Assembly (NCBI GenBank): GCA_036308445.1
Contig: JAXJVS010000052.1
Location: 1-19,681, forward strand
DNA: 19,681 nt
Reading direction: 5' to 3'
From: MGBC113645 sp036308445
GTDB lineage: Bacteria; Bacillota_I; Bacilli_A; Erysipelotrichales; Coprobacillaceae
The notes beneath the pieces are model-generated. The model searched no databases and was not told where the DNA came from. It worked only from the letters and a program-made list of their open reading frames with translations. A program made the translations under genes and the position numbers. Positions 1-6,540 of the stretch are shown piece by piece; position 1 is the stretch's first letter, and the number at the start of each line of letters is the position of its first letter.

Positions 1-14
1 ACTGCCTGTCGTAC

Positions 15-44
15 AAAAAAGACTGTCATTACTGACAATCTTTT
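15..44 (-). terminator. Rho-independent terminator of the ATL operon
   Basis: Read on the minus strand, GATTGTCA, a GTAA loop and TGACAGTC form a stem with one mismatch, followed by six T residues. It lies about 45 bases past the stop of the MGMT/ATL-like gene and is the natural end of that unit. On the plus strand the trailing T run is only four, so it is better as a minus-strand terminator. Confidence 0.7.
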
Positions 45-89
45 CGGTAAATTACTATAAATCAATAACTATAAAATTGTAATTTGTAA

Positions 90-566
90 TTATAGTTCTA
101 TCAAACTATTTTCAAAATCCTTAACATAGTATTTTATATTCTTTGTTCCTTTTGAAATAATTGTGTGTCCTTCTTCTTCAAGTAATCTTTTTTGTAATTT
201 TATTCCCTCTGGATATTTAACATTTAATTCTCCATCTGATTTCAAAGTTCTCCAATATGGTGTAATATCTTCATCTCTTTGATAACTAGCCCAAGCAACT
301 ATATTTACAAATATACCTGCTGTCATAGGATCAGTGAAGTCTGCATTATTTGTCTTTGCTAGATAATCTCTCATAACACTAACAGTTATAAGTTTTCCCT
401 TTGGTACTTTTTTCATTAACTCATCATAATAAATAGGTGGTGCAAAAAACATTTTAGTTCCACCATATTTTTTTATTATTTTTTCATCTTCTACTATTTG
501 TATTTTAGGCATATCTTTATTGTTGTTCATCATTACATTAAAATCTTTTTTACTTTCATTAGCCAT
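90..566 (-). CDS. MGMT-family alkyltransferase-like (ATL) protein lacking the acceptor cysteine
   Basis: A 158-residue protein that I recognise as the MGMT/Ogt DNA-binding domain type. The O6-alkylguanine transferase core is visible: a winged-helix region around residues 55-95 (GKLITVSVMRDYL), the active-site loop TPYWR at 102-106, then SDGELN at 110-115 and a KRLLEEEG segment at 126-133. In true transferases the loop reads PCHR; here it reads PYWR, so the alkyl-accepting cysteine is a tyrosine. Known ATL proteins also lack this cysteine, bind alkylated guanine and flag it for nucleotide excision repair; a similar role here is inference. The start is the ATG at 566 with GGAG about ten bases upstream; an in-frame TTG at 587 has no ribosome binding site. 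A small membrane-protein gene ends 33 bases upstream, suggesting one operon. A roughly 50-residue extension precedes the core domain. Confidence 0.75.
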   Translation of the reverse strand: MANESKKDFNVMMNNNKDMPKIQIVEDEKIIKKYGGTKMFFAPPIYYDELMKKVPKGKLITVSVMRDYLAKTNNADFTDPMTAGIFVNIVAWASYQRDEDITPYWRTLKSDGELNVKYPEGIKLQKRLLEEEGHTIISKGTKNIKYYVKDFENSLIEL

Positions 567-599
567 AGTATTCCAACTCCATTTCAAATTGTAATTTGT

Positions 600-743
600 C
601 TATTTTGCAATAAATCTATAAATTGCATAAACCACCCATATAAGCCAAGAATATGCCCACGCATCAAATATAATACTTATTGATAAATATACAATAGCCA
701 CTATAATTGCTATTACCCAATTCATTATCTTTTTCTTATCCAT
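600..743 (-). CDS. Small two-helix membrane protein (47 aa)
   Basis: An ORF of 47 residues starting MDKKKIMNWV. Two hydrophobic segments (about residues 8-25 and 29-45) are separated by a short FDAWAYSW turn, giving a predicted helical hairpin with a lysine-rich N-terminus. The pattern resembles the short two-helix membrane tails found at the C-terminus of some Bacillota HTH regulators, but here it stands alone. GAGAGG lies seven bases before the ATG, a convincing ribosome binding site. It is followed after 33 bases by the ATL-like gene, so the two are probably co-transcribed. The insertion sequence boundary lies only about six bases upstream of the ribosome binding site, so the original promoter may have been displaced. 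Function is unknown. Confidence 0.65.
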   Translation of the reverse strand: MDKKKIMNWVIAIIVAIVYLSISIIFDAWAYSWLIWVVYAIYRFIAK

Positions 744-761
744 TTAGATTCCTCTCTGATT

Positions 762-781
762 CAAATATGATAATGTCTTAA
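762..781 (+). repeat. Left inverted repeat of the insertion sequence
   Basis: CAAATATGATAATGTCTTAA pairs with the right-end copy at 2281-2300 with two mismatches. The inner part, GATAATGTCTTAA, recurs with small changes in both arms of the palindrome at 792-825. Confidence 0.6.
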
Positions 782-791
782 GTAAACCAAG

Positions 792-825
792 TTGATTATG
801 TCTCAACGAGTTGAGACATAATCAA
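792..825. promoter_or_regulatory. Perfect palindrome in the transposase promoter
   Basis: Arms of 16 bases, TTGATTATGTCTCAAC and its exact complement, flank a two-base GA centre. Each arm contains GATTATGTCTCAA, an 11-of-13 match to the inner terminal repeat GATAATGTCTTAA. The right arm includes the transposase -35 box, so binding here by the transposase could both prepare the end and shut off its own promoter. That role is inference; the symmetry is seen directly. Confidence 0.7.
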
Positions 826-840
826 TTCACATGTTATACT
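811..840 (+). promoter_or_regulatory. Sigma-A-type promoter of the transposase gene
   Basis: TTGAGA, an 18-base spacer and TATACT lie 34 bases before the transposase start. The -35 box lies in the palindrome's right arm. Confidence 0.6.
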
Positions 841-873
841 ATATCCTCAGATTTAAGGAGGTTATAGATTATT

Positions 874-2274
874 ATGAGAAAGGTCGAATTAAGAATGAAT
901 GAAGAAATCAAATATAAAACTATTAAAAAATTAATTGAAACAAATGGTAATAAAAAGAAGGCTGCTGTTAAACTTAATTGTTCTATCAGAACTATTGACA
1001 GGCTAATTGTTCTTTACAGAACTAAAGGCAAAGAAGGTTTTGTTCATGGCAATAGAGGCAAAGCTCCTTCTACTGCTATCCCTTTGGATATTAAAAATAA
1101 AATTATCTCATATTATATCAATGAATATTCTGATACTAATTTTACTCACTTCTGTGAAATCGTTGAAGAAGATTTTGATGTTAAAATTTCTGATACAACT
1201 CTAAATAAATGGTTATGGGAAGAAGACATTATCTCACCTAAAGCCAGAAGAAAAACAAAAAAGAAACTGAAATCCAAACTTAATAAGCGCTTAAATAATA
1301 CAAAATCTGAAAAAAATAAAAACAATATCAAGGAATCTCTAGAAATACTCGATTCCAAAGATGCTCATCCTAGAAGACCCAGATCTAAATATGCAGGTGA
1401 AATGATTCAGATGGATGCTTCATCCTTTGAATGGATTCCTGGAGCTATATGGCATCTTCACCTGGCTGTTGACGATGCAACTGGTGAAGTTGTAGGTGCT
1501 TATTTTGATTTACAGGAAACTTTAAATGGATATTACAACGTTTTTTATCAGATTTTAAACAATTACGGTATTCCTGCTATGTTTTATACTGACAAAAGAA
1601 CTGTTTTCGAATACATAAAAAAAGAACGTGCTTTTGATGATGAAGATACATTCACACAGTTCTCTTATGCCTGTCATACTCTTGGTGTTGAAATAAAAAC
1701 AACGAGCGTCGCCCAAGCTAAAGGTCGTATTGAAAGACTTAACCAGACTTTTCAATCAAGATTGCCTGTTGAACTCAGACGCGCTCAGATTACAACTATA
1801 GAGCAGGCAAATGAATTTCTAAAATCCTACCTAAAGAAATTCAATGATAAGTTCGCTCTACGACTTAATAGTACCAAATCAGTATTTGAAATGCAACCGG
1901 CAGATGATGTAATCAATAGAACTCTGGCAGTATTTTCAGAAAGAAAAGTTGATTCAGGGCATTGTATCAAATTCAGGAATAGCTATTATAAGCTAATTAC
2001 GGAAAATGGAATTCAAGCATGCATAAAACCTAAATCAACTGCAATTGTTATTGAAGCTTTCGATGGCAATCTATATGCAAATGTACTGGACAATATATTC
2101 ATAATGGAAAAAGTTGAAGATCATAAAAAAGTATCCAGAAATTTTGATGAAGAGTCTAAAAAAGAGAAAAAGAAAAAGAAGTATATTCCTCCATTAGATC
2201 ATCCATGGCGTCAAAATAATATACTTCATTTTAAAAACTACATGAAGCACCTAAATAATGGTGCTCATGTTTAA
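874..2274 (+). CDS. ISNCY-family DDE transposase
   Basis: A 466-residue transposase that cuts and moves the surrounding insertion sequence. An N-terminal helix-turn-helix region (about 10-65, with KAAVKLNCSIRTIDRL) is followed by a second DNA-binding segment, a lysine-rich linker near 125-150, and an RNase H-like core. The catalytic triad is visible: D181 in IQMDASS, D240 in FYTDKRT and E287 in GRIERLN. A C-terminal beta-rich segment and a basic tail (KKEKKKKK, about 427-434) close the protein. The motifs TLNGYYNVFYQIL and FTQFSYACHTLGVEI are typical of the ISNCY (ISDol1-like) group as I know it. AAGGAGG precedes the ATG by 12 bases, longer than ideal but with no better start. No frameshift or internal stop is seen, so it may be active. 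Confidence 0.88.
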   Translation: MRKVELRMNEEIKYKTIKKLIETNGNKKKAAVKLNCSIRTIDRLIVLYRTKGKEGFVHGNRGKAPSTAIPLDIKNKIISYYINEYSDTNFTHFCEIVEEDFDVKISDTTLNKWLWEEDIISPKARRKTKKKLKSKLNKRLNNTKSEKNKNNIKESLEILDSKDAHPRRPRSKYAGEMIQMDASSFEWIPGAIWHLHLAVDDATGEVVGAYFDLQETLNGYYNVFYQILNNYGIPAMFYTDKRTVFEYIKKERAFDDEDTFTQFSYACHTLGVEIKTTSVAQAKGRIERLNQTFQSRLPVELRRAQITTIEQANEFLKSYLKKFNDKFALRLNSTKSVFEMQPADDVINRTLAVFSERKVDSGHCIKFRNSYYKLITENGIQACIKPKSTAIVIEAFDGNLYANVLDNIFIMEKVEDHKKVSRNFDEESKKEKKKKKYIPPLDHPWRQNNILHFKNYMKHLNNGAHV

Positions 2275-2280
2275 CATTTT

Positions 2281-2300
2281 TTAAGACATTTTCAAATTTG
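2281..2300 (-). repeat. Right inverted repeat of the insertion sequence
   Basis: Seven bases after the transposase stop lies the inverted partner of the repeat at 762-781, identical at 18 of 20 positions, with TTAAGACATT as its innermost ten bases. Confidence 0.6.
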
Positions 2301-2361
2301 CTTTACAGCTAAAAATATCTATTTTTCAACTCTTTTTATACTTTCCTCAATTGTAAAACTT

Positions 2362-2393
2362 AATTCCACCCCAAGAGCTTTAAAGGTGGAATT
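2362..2393 (-). terminator. Hairpin downstream of spoIVFB, possible terminator
   Basis: AATTCCACC and GGTGGAATT form a 9-bp stem with a 14-base loop, 27 bases past the spoIVFB stop. On the minus strand the stem is followed by AAGTTTTAC, a weak U tract, so termination of the mre-min-spoIVF operon is plausible but not certain. A second copy of TGGAATTTAA lies at 2407-2416, just outside the stem. The pair could instead be part of the insertion sequence end. Nothing else is seen between 2301 and 2420. Confidence 0.4.
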
Positions 2394-2420
2394 TAATTCT
2401 ACAAACTGGAATTTAACTTT

Positions 2421-3179
2421 TCAATTCACCCTTTTTATACTTTTTATTAATTCGTTTTTCATCATTTCCTCATCGTATATTTCATTATTGATTTTATAAT
2501 AATTATGTGCATCTCTAATATATTTGATTTTTTCATGTATTTTTATTTTTTTATTTTTGTATGAAAACGGGATATTCAAGTAATAATTTCGAATTTGAGT
2601 AGGAATATAACGATAATACAAAAAATTCTGATATACCAAATATAAAAAAATTATATAATTATTCAAATATCTACATCTAACATACAAAAAACACAAAAAA
2701 AAGATAGATATCTTAAAACTAGCATAACATGCCTTCTGCATATCAAAACTGTTCTGTAATAAAATAAGTAATAGACGATAACCATCCATAGGATATATCG
2801 GCAACAAATTAAAAACAAACACAAGTTCATTAATCTTTAAAAGATAATCAACAAAAGGAATAGATGTTATTCTTCTTAAAATCATATATATGAAGAAATG
2901 ACAACTCAAACCAGCAAGAACAACACATAATTCATTGATTTTAGGCTTAAGACCATAGTCATTTAAAAATAAATATGCCCCAAATGGCAGCAATTCAATC
3001 TTTTCTATTTCAAAATGAAAAGAGTATGCCATCAGATAATGACATAACTCATGAATACAAACAATTATATATGCAGAACAGTAATATTTCCAGTACCCTG
3101 TTATAAAAGAAATAATGAAATAGAAATAAGTCAAAGGATGAATCTTAATTTTCTTCAAGAAGTTGCATAAATGCATCAT
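2421..3179 (-). CDS. spoIVFB: SpoIVFB-like intramembrane metalloprotease (M50), pro-sigma-K processing
   Basis: A 252-residue polytopic membrane protease of the site-2 protease family. The zinc motif HELCH is at residues 43-47 and the second motif NLLPIYPMDG at 124-133, whose aspartate 132 should complete zinc binding. Hydrophobic segments near 15-42, 84-102, 115-140 and 148-190 fit the SpoIVFB fold, but the usual C-terminal CBS domain is absent or very degenerate: only about 60 charged residues follow. In B. subtilis SpoIVFB sits in the outer forespore membrane and cleaves pro-sigma-K in the mother cell. The start overlaps the end of spoIVFA by 35 bases, with a weak ribosome binding site, suggesting translational coupling. 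The final gene of the mre-min-spoIVF operon. Confidence 0.85.
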   Translation of the reverse strand: MMHLCNFLKKIKIHPLTYFYFIISFITGYWKYYCSAYIIVCIHELCHYLMAYSFHFEIEKIELLPFGAYLFLNDYGLKPKINELCVVLAGLSCHFFIYMILRRITSIPFVDYLLKINELVFVFNLLPIYPMDGYRLLLILLQNSFDMQKACYASFKISIFFLCFLYVRCRYLNNYIIFLYLVYQNFLYYRYIPTQIRNYYLNIPFSYKNKKIKIHEKIKYIRDAHNYYKINNEIYDEEMMKNELIKSIKRVN

Positions 3180-3732
3180 AAGTTATTTCTTCTTCTCCTT
3201 GCGTAAATATAATCATCACATCTTCTTCACATGTACCTATTATAGTACCTTCTTCCACTTGATCAAACTGGCTTACGAAAACATCATTTAATTTCCCAAA
3301 TGTTACTTCTACATTATTATTAAGCAAGATAGTGATATAATTACCCAATAAATCTTGTGCACCACAATAAATAACTCTGCCCTTAGAAAAATTAACAACT
3401 TCATTTGTATTATTAGTATAAAGATTGTCTTCTACATGTTTATAACTGACTTTCGCAGAAACCTCTTCAGATGGATCAGAACCCAGCTCAAACAACTGTT
3501 CATTAACCCATGTAATAACTTTATTATAGTTAACATCAGATAAAACGTGTTCACTAATATATTGACCATTAGGCGTTATTTTTAAATATGTGAAGACTGA
3601 TAACCCAACCAATAAAACGACCATAGATTTTATCATCAAATTATAAAACTTTAAAAAATGATGATCTGTTAATACTTTTTTATTTGATTTCCTTTGATTT
3701 ATTCTTTTTTTTATTTCATCTATCTCATTCAT
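3145..3732 (-). CDS. spoIVFA: SpoIVFA-like regulator with a degenerate LytM (M23) domain
   Basis: A 195-residue protein with a basic N-terminal region (KKRINQRKSNKK), one membrane segment (about 33-51), an extracytoplasmic linker and a C-terminal domain of LytM/M23 fold (about 117-180, GRVIYCGAQDLLGNYITI). The metal-binding histidines of active M23 peptidases are missing, as expected for SpoIVFA, which in B. subtilis holds SpoIVFB inactive in a complex with BofA until a forespore signal arrives. Position directly before spoIVFB supports the name more than the weak sequence similarity does. GAGGTG precedes the ATG. A sigma-E-like promoter just upstream gives a route to mother-cell expression independent of the mre-min promoter. 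Confidence 0.72.
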   Translation of the reverse strand: MNEIDEIKKRINQRKSNKKVLTDHHFLKFYNLMIKSMVVLLVGLSVFTYLKITPNGQYISEHVLSDVNYNKVITWVNEQLFELGSDPSEEVSAKVSYKHVEDNLYTNNTNEVVNFSKGRVIYCGAQDLLGNYITILLNNNVEVTFGKLNDVFVSQFDQVEEGTIIGTCEEDVMIIFTQGEEEITYDAFMQLLEEN

Positions 3733-3748
3733 ATTTTCACCTCAATTT

Positions 3749-3776
3749 AATATATGATGAAAAATAGAAAATATTA
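3749..3776 (-). promoter_or_regulatory. Candidate sigma-E promoter of spoIVFA-spoIVFB
   Basis: On the minus strand TAATATT, a 13-base spacer and CATATATT match the B. subtilis sigma-E consensus (KMATATT and CATACANT) with one mismatch in the -10. The -35 overlaps the minD stop codon. The predicted transcript would begin at or just before the spoIVFA ribosome binding site. The same spacing is seen upstream of the spoVID-like gene. Confidence 0.5.
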
Positions 3777-4550
3777 TTTAAATAATCGATCAAATAATGC
3801 TCTTCTCTTCATTTTCACAAACGGAATATCTTCACCATTCAGTCTTTTTACAATTCGTTTAAAACATTCATGAATAATTGAATGTTCATTTAGATAAAGA
3901 GGAATACCCTTATTATGCGATTCAATAACATCATGATCATCATAAACTATACCAATTAATGGAATCGATAAAATTTCATAAGCATCTTTAATAGACAGAC
4001 TTTTTCCTTTTTGTACATCTTCGTAATTATATTTATTAACTAACATATGTATATCAGTCACATTTTGCTTTAACAATAACCCTATTACTCTATCTGCATC
4101 TCTTAAAGAAGCAACATCAAGATTAACTACTACAATAGCTTCATGAGACAACCCACAAGCATATTGAAATCCTTTTTCTACCCCGGCAGGACTATCAATA
4201 AGAATATAATCAAACTCACTTTGTAGTTTTTCTATCATATTAGTCATATACTTCATATTTAAACCTTCAAAAGACAAGGATTTACATGCCGGCAACAAAA
4301 ACAACGATTCTCTCCTTTTATCCTTAACCAATATTTGACTTAATGTACATCTACCTTCAATAACATCCCTTAAATCATAAATTATCCTATTTTCTAAACC
4401 CATCATAACATCTAAATTCTTTAAACCAAAATCGGAATCAATGAGACAAACTTTAAATCCACAAGAAGAAAGTGCATAACCCAAATTAATAGTTATCGTA
4501 CTTTTCCCTACACCACCTTTTCCCGATGTTATAACAATGATTCTTGCCAT
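3774..4550 (-). CDS. minD: Septum-site-determining ATPase MinD
   Basis: A 258-residue ParA/MinD-type ATPase. The deviant Walker A motif KGGVGKS is at residues 11-17, switch I/II segments appear in DSDFGLKNLDVMMG (about 39-52) and DSPAG (about 119-123), and the C-terminus ends in a basic amphipathic helix (FVKMKRRALFDRLFK) that should bind the membrane. MinD with MinC blocks Z-ring assembly away from mid-cell; in sporulating Bacillota the positioning partner is usually DivIVA/MinJ, not seen here. GGAGG precedes the ATG by eight bases. It overlaps the end of minC by 22 bases and is followed after 41 bases by spoIVFA. Length and motifs are normal. Confidence 0.95.
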   Translation of the reverse strand: MARIIVITSGKGGVGKSTITINLGYALSSCGFKVCLIDSDFGLKNLDVMMGLENRIIYDLRDVIEGRCTLSQILVKDKRRESLFLLPACKSLSFEGLNMKYMTNMIEKLQSEFDYILIDSPAGVEKGFQYACGLSHEAIVVVNLDVASLRDADRVIGLLLKQNVTDIHMLVNKYNYEDVQKGKSLSIKDAYEILSIPLIGIVYDDHDVIESHNKGIPLYLNEHSIIHECFKRIVKRLNGEDIPFVKMKRRALFDRLFK

Positions 4551-5116
4551 GTTTTTTCCTCCTTATTTACTACGATTCTTTCGTTATTATCATATATCAA
4601 CACATTTGCATAAGTTGTCAAATCATGCAAAGTATGTTTCATAATTTGAATTTGCGCATTTTCAAAACAATGTCCATATATTTTTATATTTTCATGTAAA
4701 CCTATAATCTTCCCTTTCACGCTTCCTAAAAAATATAAGTTTTTAGTTGTATAAATAATCCCTCCTTTATTCAAACCATTGATAAACAATGTTTCATCAA
4801 ACACTTTAATAACTTCCCCAGATCTTATCATTTGATTATTTATCTGTACAAATTTCTGGTTTCTTTTCCTTAAATTCACACCATAAAATAAAACTCTTTT
4901 TTTGACAAATAAAAGCTTAATCAGATTAGCTATTTCCTTTTCATTTAAATATCGACATCCAAAATGAAAAAAGGCTTTTGGAAAATAACCATCTTGTATA
5001 AACAAGGGTTTATCCAAAAGCTCATCTAGTTCTTTTAAAAATCCATCAAATTCATCTTCAATTTTACAATGAAATATTAATACATCATTACTACCTTTAA
5101 CCACAATACTCATCAT
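4529..5116 (-). CDS. minC: Septum-site-determining protein MinC
   Basis: A 195-residue protein. The C-terminal half (about 108-180) shows the MinC beta-helix signature, RSGEVIKVFDETLFINGLNKG and GSVKGKIIGLHENIKIYG, which binds MinD and forms copolymers. The N-terminal half (about 1-100) matches the FtsZ-inhibiting domain in layout but is divergent. It overlaps mreD by four bases (ATGA) and minD by 22 bases. Two adjacent ATG codons (5116 and 5113) follow GAGGTGG; the second has better spacing, so the real protein may be one residue shorter. MinC somewhat below the usual 220-230 residues. Confidence 0.9.
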   Translation of the reverse strand: MMSIVVKGSNDVLIFHCKIEDEFDGFLKELDELLDKPLFIQDGYFPKAFFHFGCRYLNEKEIANLIKLLFVKKRVLFYGVNLRKRNQKFVQINNQMIRSGEVIKVFDETLFINGLNKGGIIYTTKNLYFLGSVKGKIIGLHENIKIYGHCFENAQIQIMKHTLHDLTTYANVLIYDNNERIVVNKEEKTWQESLL

Positions 5117-5628
5117 GCCACCTCTATTCTAATCTTTTTATATGCAAAGAAAACTCCGGCAAACAAAATGACATTACATATTAATGTTGGTAAAACACGC
5201 ATTAATAAAAACTGAGAAATCATCATATTTGTTGTATTGGTAATTTTCATTAACCAATATACCACACTTTCCTGAGCAAAAATTGTCAGAATAGATAATA
5301 CAATTGCTTCTAAAAAAGAAAATTCTTCTATTTTTACAATATAAGTTCTAACAAAAGCAATAATAACATAAATAAGTATATAAATCGCTAAAGAATTAGA
5401 ATAAACAATAGAATAATATAATCCACAAATAGCTCCAAAAAAATATCTATTTACTCCCTCAATCGATTTCACTAAAAGCAAATACATCATCAAAGCAACA
5501 GAAGGAACAATTGTTATTCCTTGTTTACTAAAATTAAAAGGCATAAAATAAGAGATAAAACTATCTAAAGTAAAACAAATCAGCATTACCAAGAAGCATT
5601 TAATCAAATAATTATCTTTCTTTTCCAT
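5113..5628 (-). CDS. mreD: Rod-shape-determining membrane protein MreD
   Basis: A 171-residue integral membrane protein with about five hydrophobic segments and few charges, typical of MreD, a member of the elongasome that works with MreC and RodA/PBP2 in side-wall peptidoglycan synthesis. Identification rests on topology, length and position directly after mreC. Its start overlaps the mreC stop codon (TAATG) and its stop overlaps the minC start, so translation is tightly coupled along the operon. Confidence 0.88.
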   Translation of the reverse strand: MEKKDNYLIKCFLVMLICFTLDSFISYFMPFNFSKQGITIVPSVALMMYLLLVKSIEGVNRYFFGAICGLYYSIVYSNSLAIYILIYVIIAFVRTYIVKIEEFSFLEAIVLSILTIFAQESVVYWLMKITNTTNMMISQFLLMRVLPTLICNVILFAGVFFAYKKIRIEVA

Positions 5629-6473
5629 TATTCATTCACCTTTTGTACAACTGCAATATAACTCAAATCATCAAAATCAACACTAGGCTTTACATTACAT
5701 ATAGAAACCATAGCTTCATCTTTCATAGAATACTGCTCAACAGTACCTATAAGAATTCCTTTTGGAGTTTTCCCATTTCCACCTAAACCGCTAGTAACAA
5801 CTTTAGAATCCTTCTCAATTTCCTTAACATTACTTAACAATTGAAGACGATATGTACCAGTAGTTAAATCATAGTTATCCAAAAGACCATAATAACGATT
5901 TTCACCACTAAGAATCATTACCGGTAATTGATTTGTACTCTTTTCAGTTGAAAGTAAAGTTACTGTTGAAGAAACCTCACTCACAGAAGTGACAGTACCA
6001 ATCATACCTTTAGCTGTGATAACCGCCATCCCTTCACTAATACCAGCATTTTCTCCTAAATCTATTTGAATCTGACTATTCCAGTTTTCAACATCTCTAG
6101 AAATAACAGTAGCATATTTTACATTATAATCAGTTGGTAACCAGTCAATATCAGTTAACTCTTGTAATTGTTTTAATTCTTCTGCAAGAACTTCGTTCAT
6201 TGCCTGATCTTTAACTAATTTATCTAATTCTTTTTTTAATCTAGCATTTTCTTCGTATACATCTTTTAAAGCAGTATATTCTTCAAAAAGACCAGTCACA
6301 AAATTGATAGGTGCCTTGAGACAATAATACTCAATATTTGCTACAGTATCTTTAATCATTATTTCAATAGATGAACTGCTTCTATTTGTAACAAGAGTAA
6401 TTATAGAAAAGAAAACCAATACTATGGTTACAATAATGATTCTCTTATTATGTTTGTTATGTTTTTTATACAA
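5628..6473 (-). CDS. mreC: Rod-shape-determining protein MreC
   Basis: A 281-residue bitopic membrane protein. A basic N-terminus (KKHNKHNKR) precedes one membrane helix (about 12-29), a coiled coil (about 65-105, EENARLKKELDKLVKD), and the paired beta-barrel domain of MreC (about 118-278) with the diagnostic stretches VISRDVENWNSQIQIDLGENAGI and GMAVITAKGMIGTV. MreC scaffolds the elongasome outside the membrane. The start is TTG at 6473 with AGGAG nine bases upstream; no ATG fits. A near-consensus sigma-A promoter lies just upstream, making this the first gene of a six-gene operon. mreB, usually directly before mreC, is absent here. Confidence 0.93.
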   Translation of the reverse strand: MYKKHNKHNKRIIIVTIVLVFFSIITLVTNRSSSSIEIMIKDTVANIEYYCLKAPINFVTGLFEEYTALKDVYEENARLKKELDKLVKDQAMNEVLAEELKQLQELTDIDWLPTDYNVKYATVISRDVENWNSQIQIDLGENAGISEGMAVITAKGMIGTVTSVSEVSSTVTLLSTEKSTNQLPVMILSGENRYYGLLDNYDLTTGTYRLQLLSNVKEIEKDSKVVTSGLGGNGKTPKGILIGTVEQYSMKDEAMVSICNVKPSVDFDDLSYIAVVQKVNE

Positions 6474-6498
6474 GTTAAACCACTCCTAACTTGCTATC

Positions 6499-6527
6499 AT
6501 TATAATATTATCTTAAAAAAAAAGCAA
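6499..6527 (-). promoter_or_regulatory. Sigma-A promoter of the mreC operon
   Basis: TTGCTT, a 17-base spacer and a perfect TATAAT lie between radC and mreC. The predicted start near 6492 gives a leader of about 20 bases with AGGAG. A run of T on the minus strand (6514-6523) occupies the spacer and might also serve as a weak stop for radC transcripts, but I see no stem before it. Confidence 0.75.
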
Positions 6528-6540
6528 TAAGATGAAATAC

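Larger units (their letters stand above)
762..2300 (+). mobile_element. ISNCY-type insertion sequence, apparently intact
   Basis: A single full-length DDE transposase gene lies between a pair of imperfect inverted repeats, CAAATATGATAATGTCTTAA at 762-781 and the complement of CAAATTTGAAAATGTCTTAA at 2281-2300 (18 of 20 identical). These repeats set the tentative borders at about 1.54 kb. I see no clear target-site duplication directly outside them, so the true ends may differ slightly. The hairpin at 2362-2393 could belong either to the element or to the host. The element sits between the end of spoIVFB and the small membrane protein/ATL operon, and is the only plus-strand gene in the window. 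Confidence 0.7.

Noticed and set aside
567..587. TTG start seven codons upstream for the ATL-like gene
   Set aside because: No ribosome binding site precedes it, while GGAG precedes the ATG at 566.
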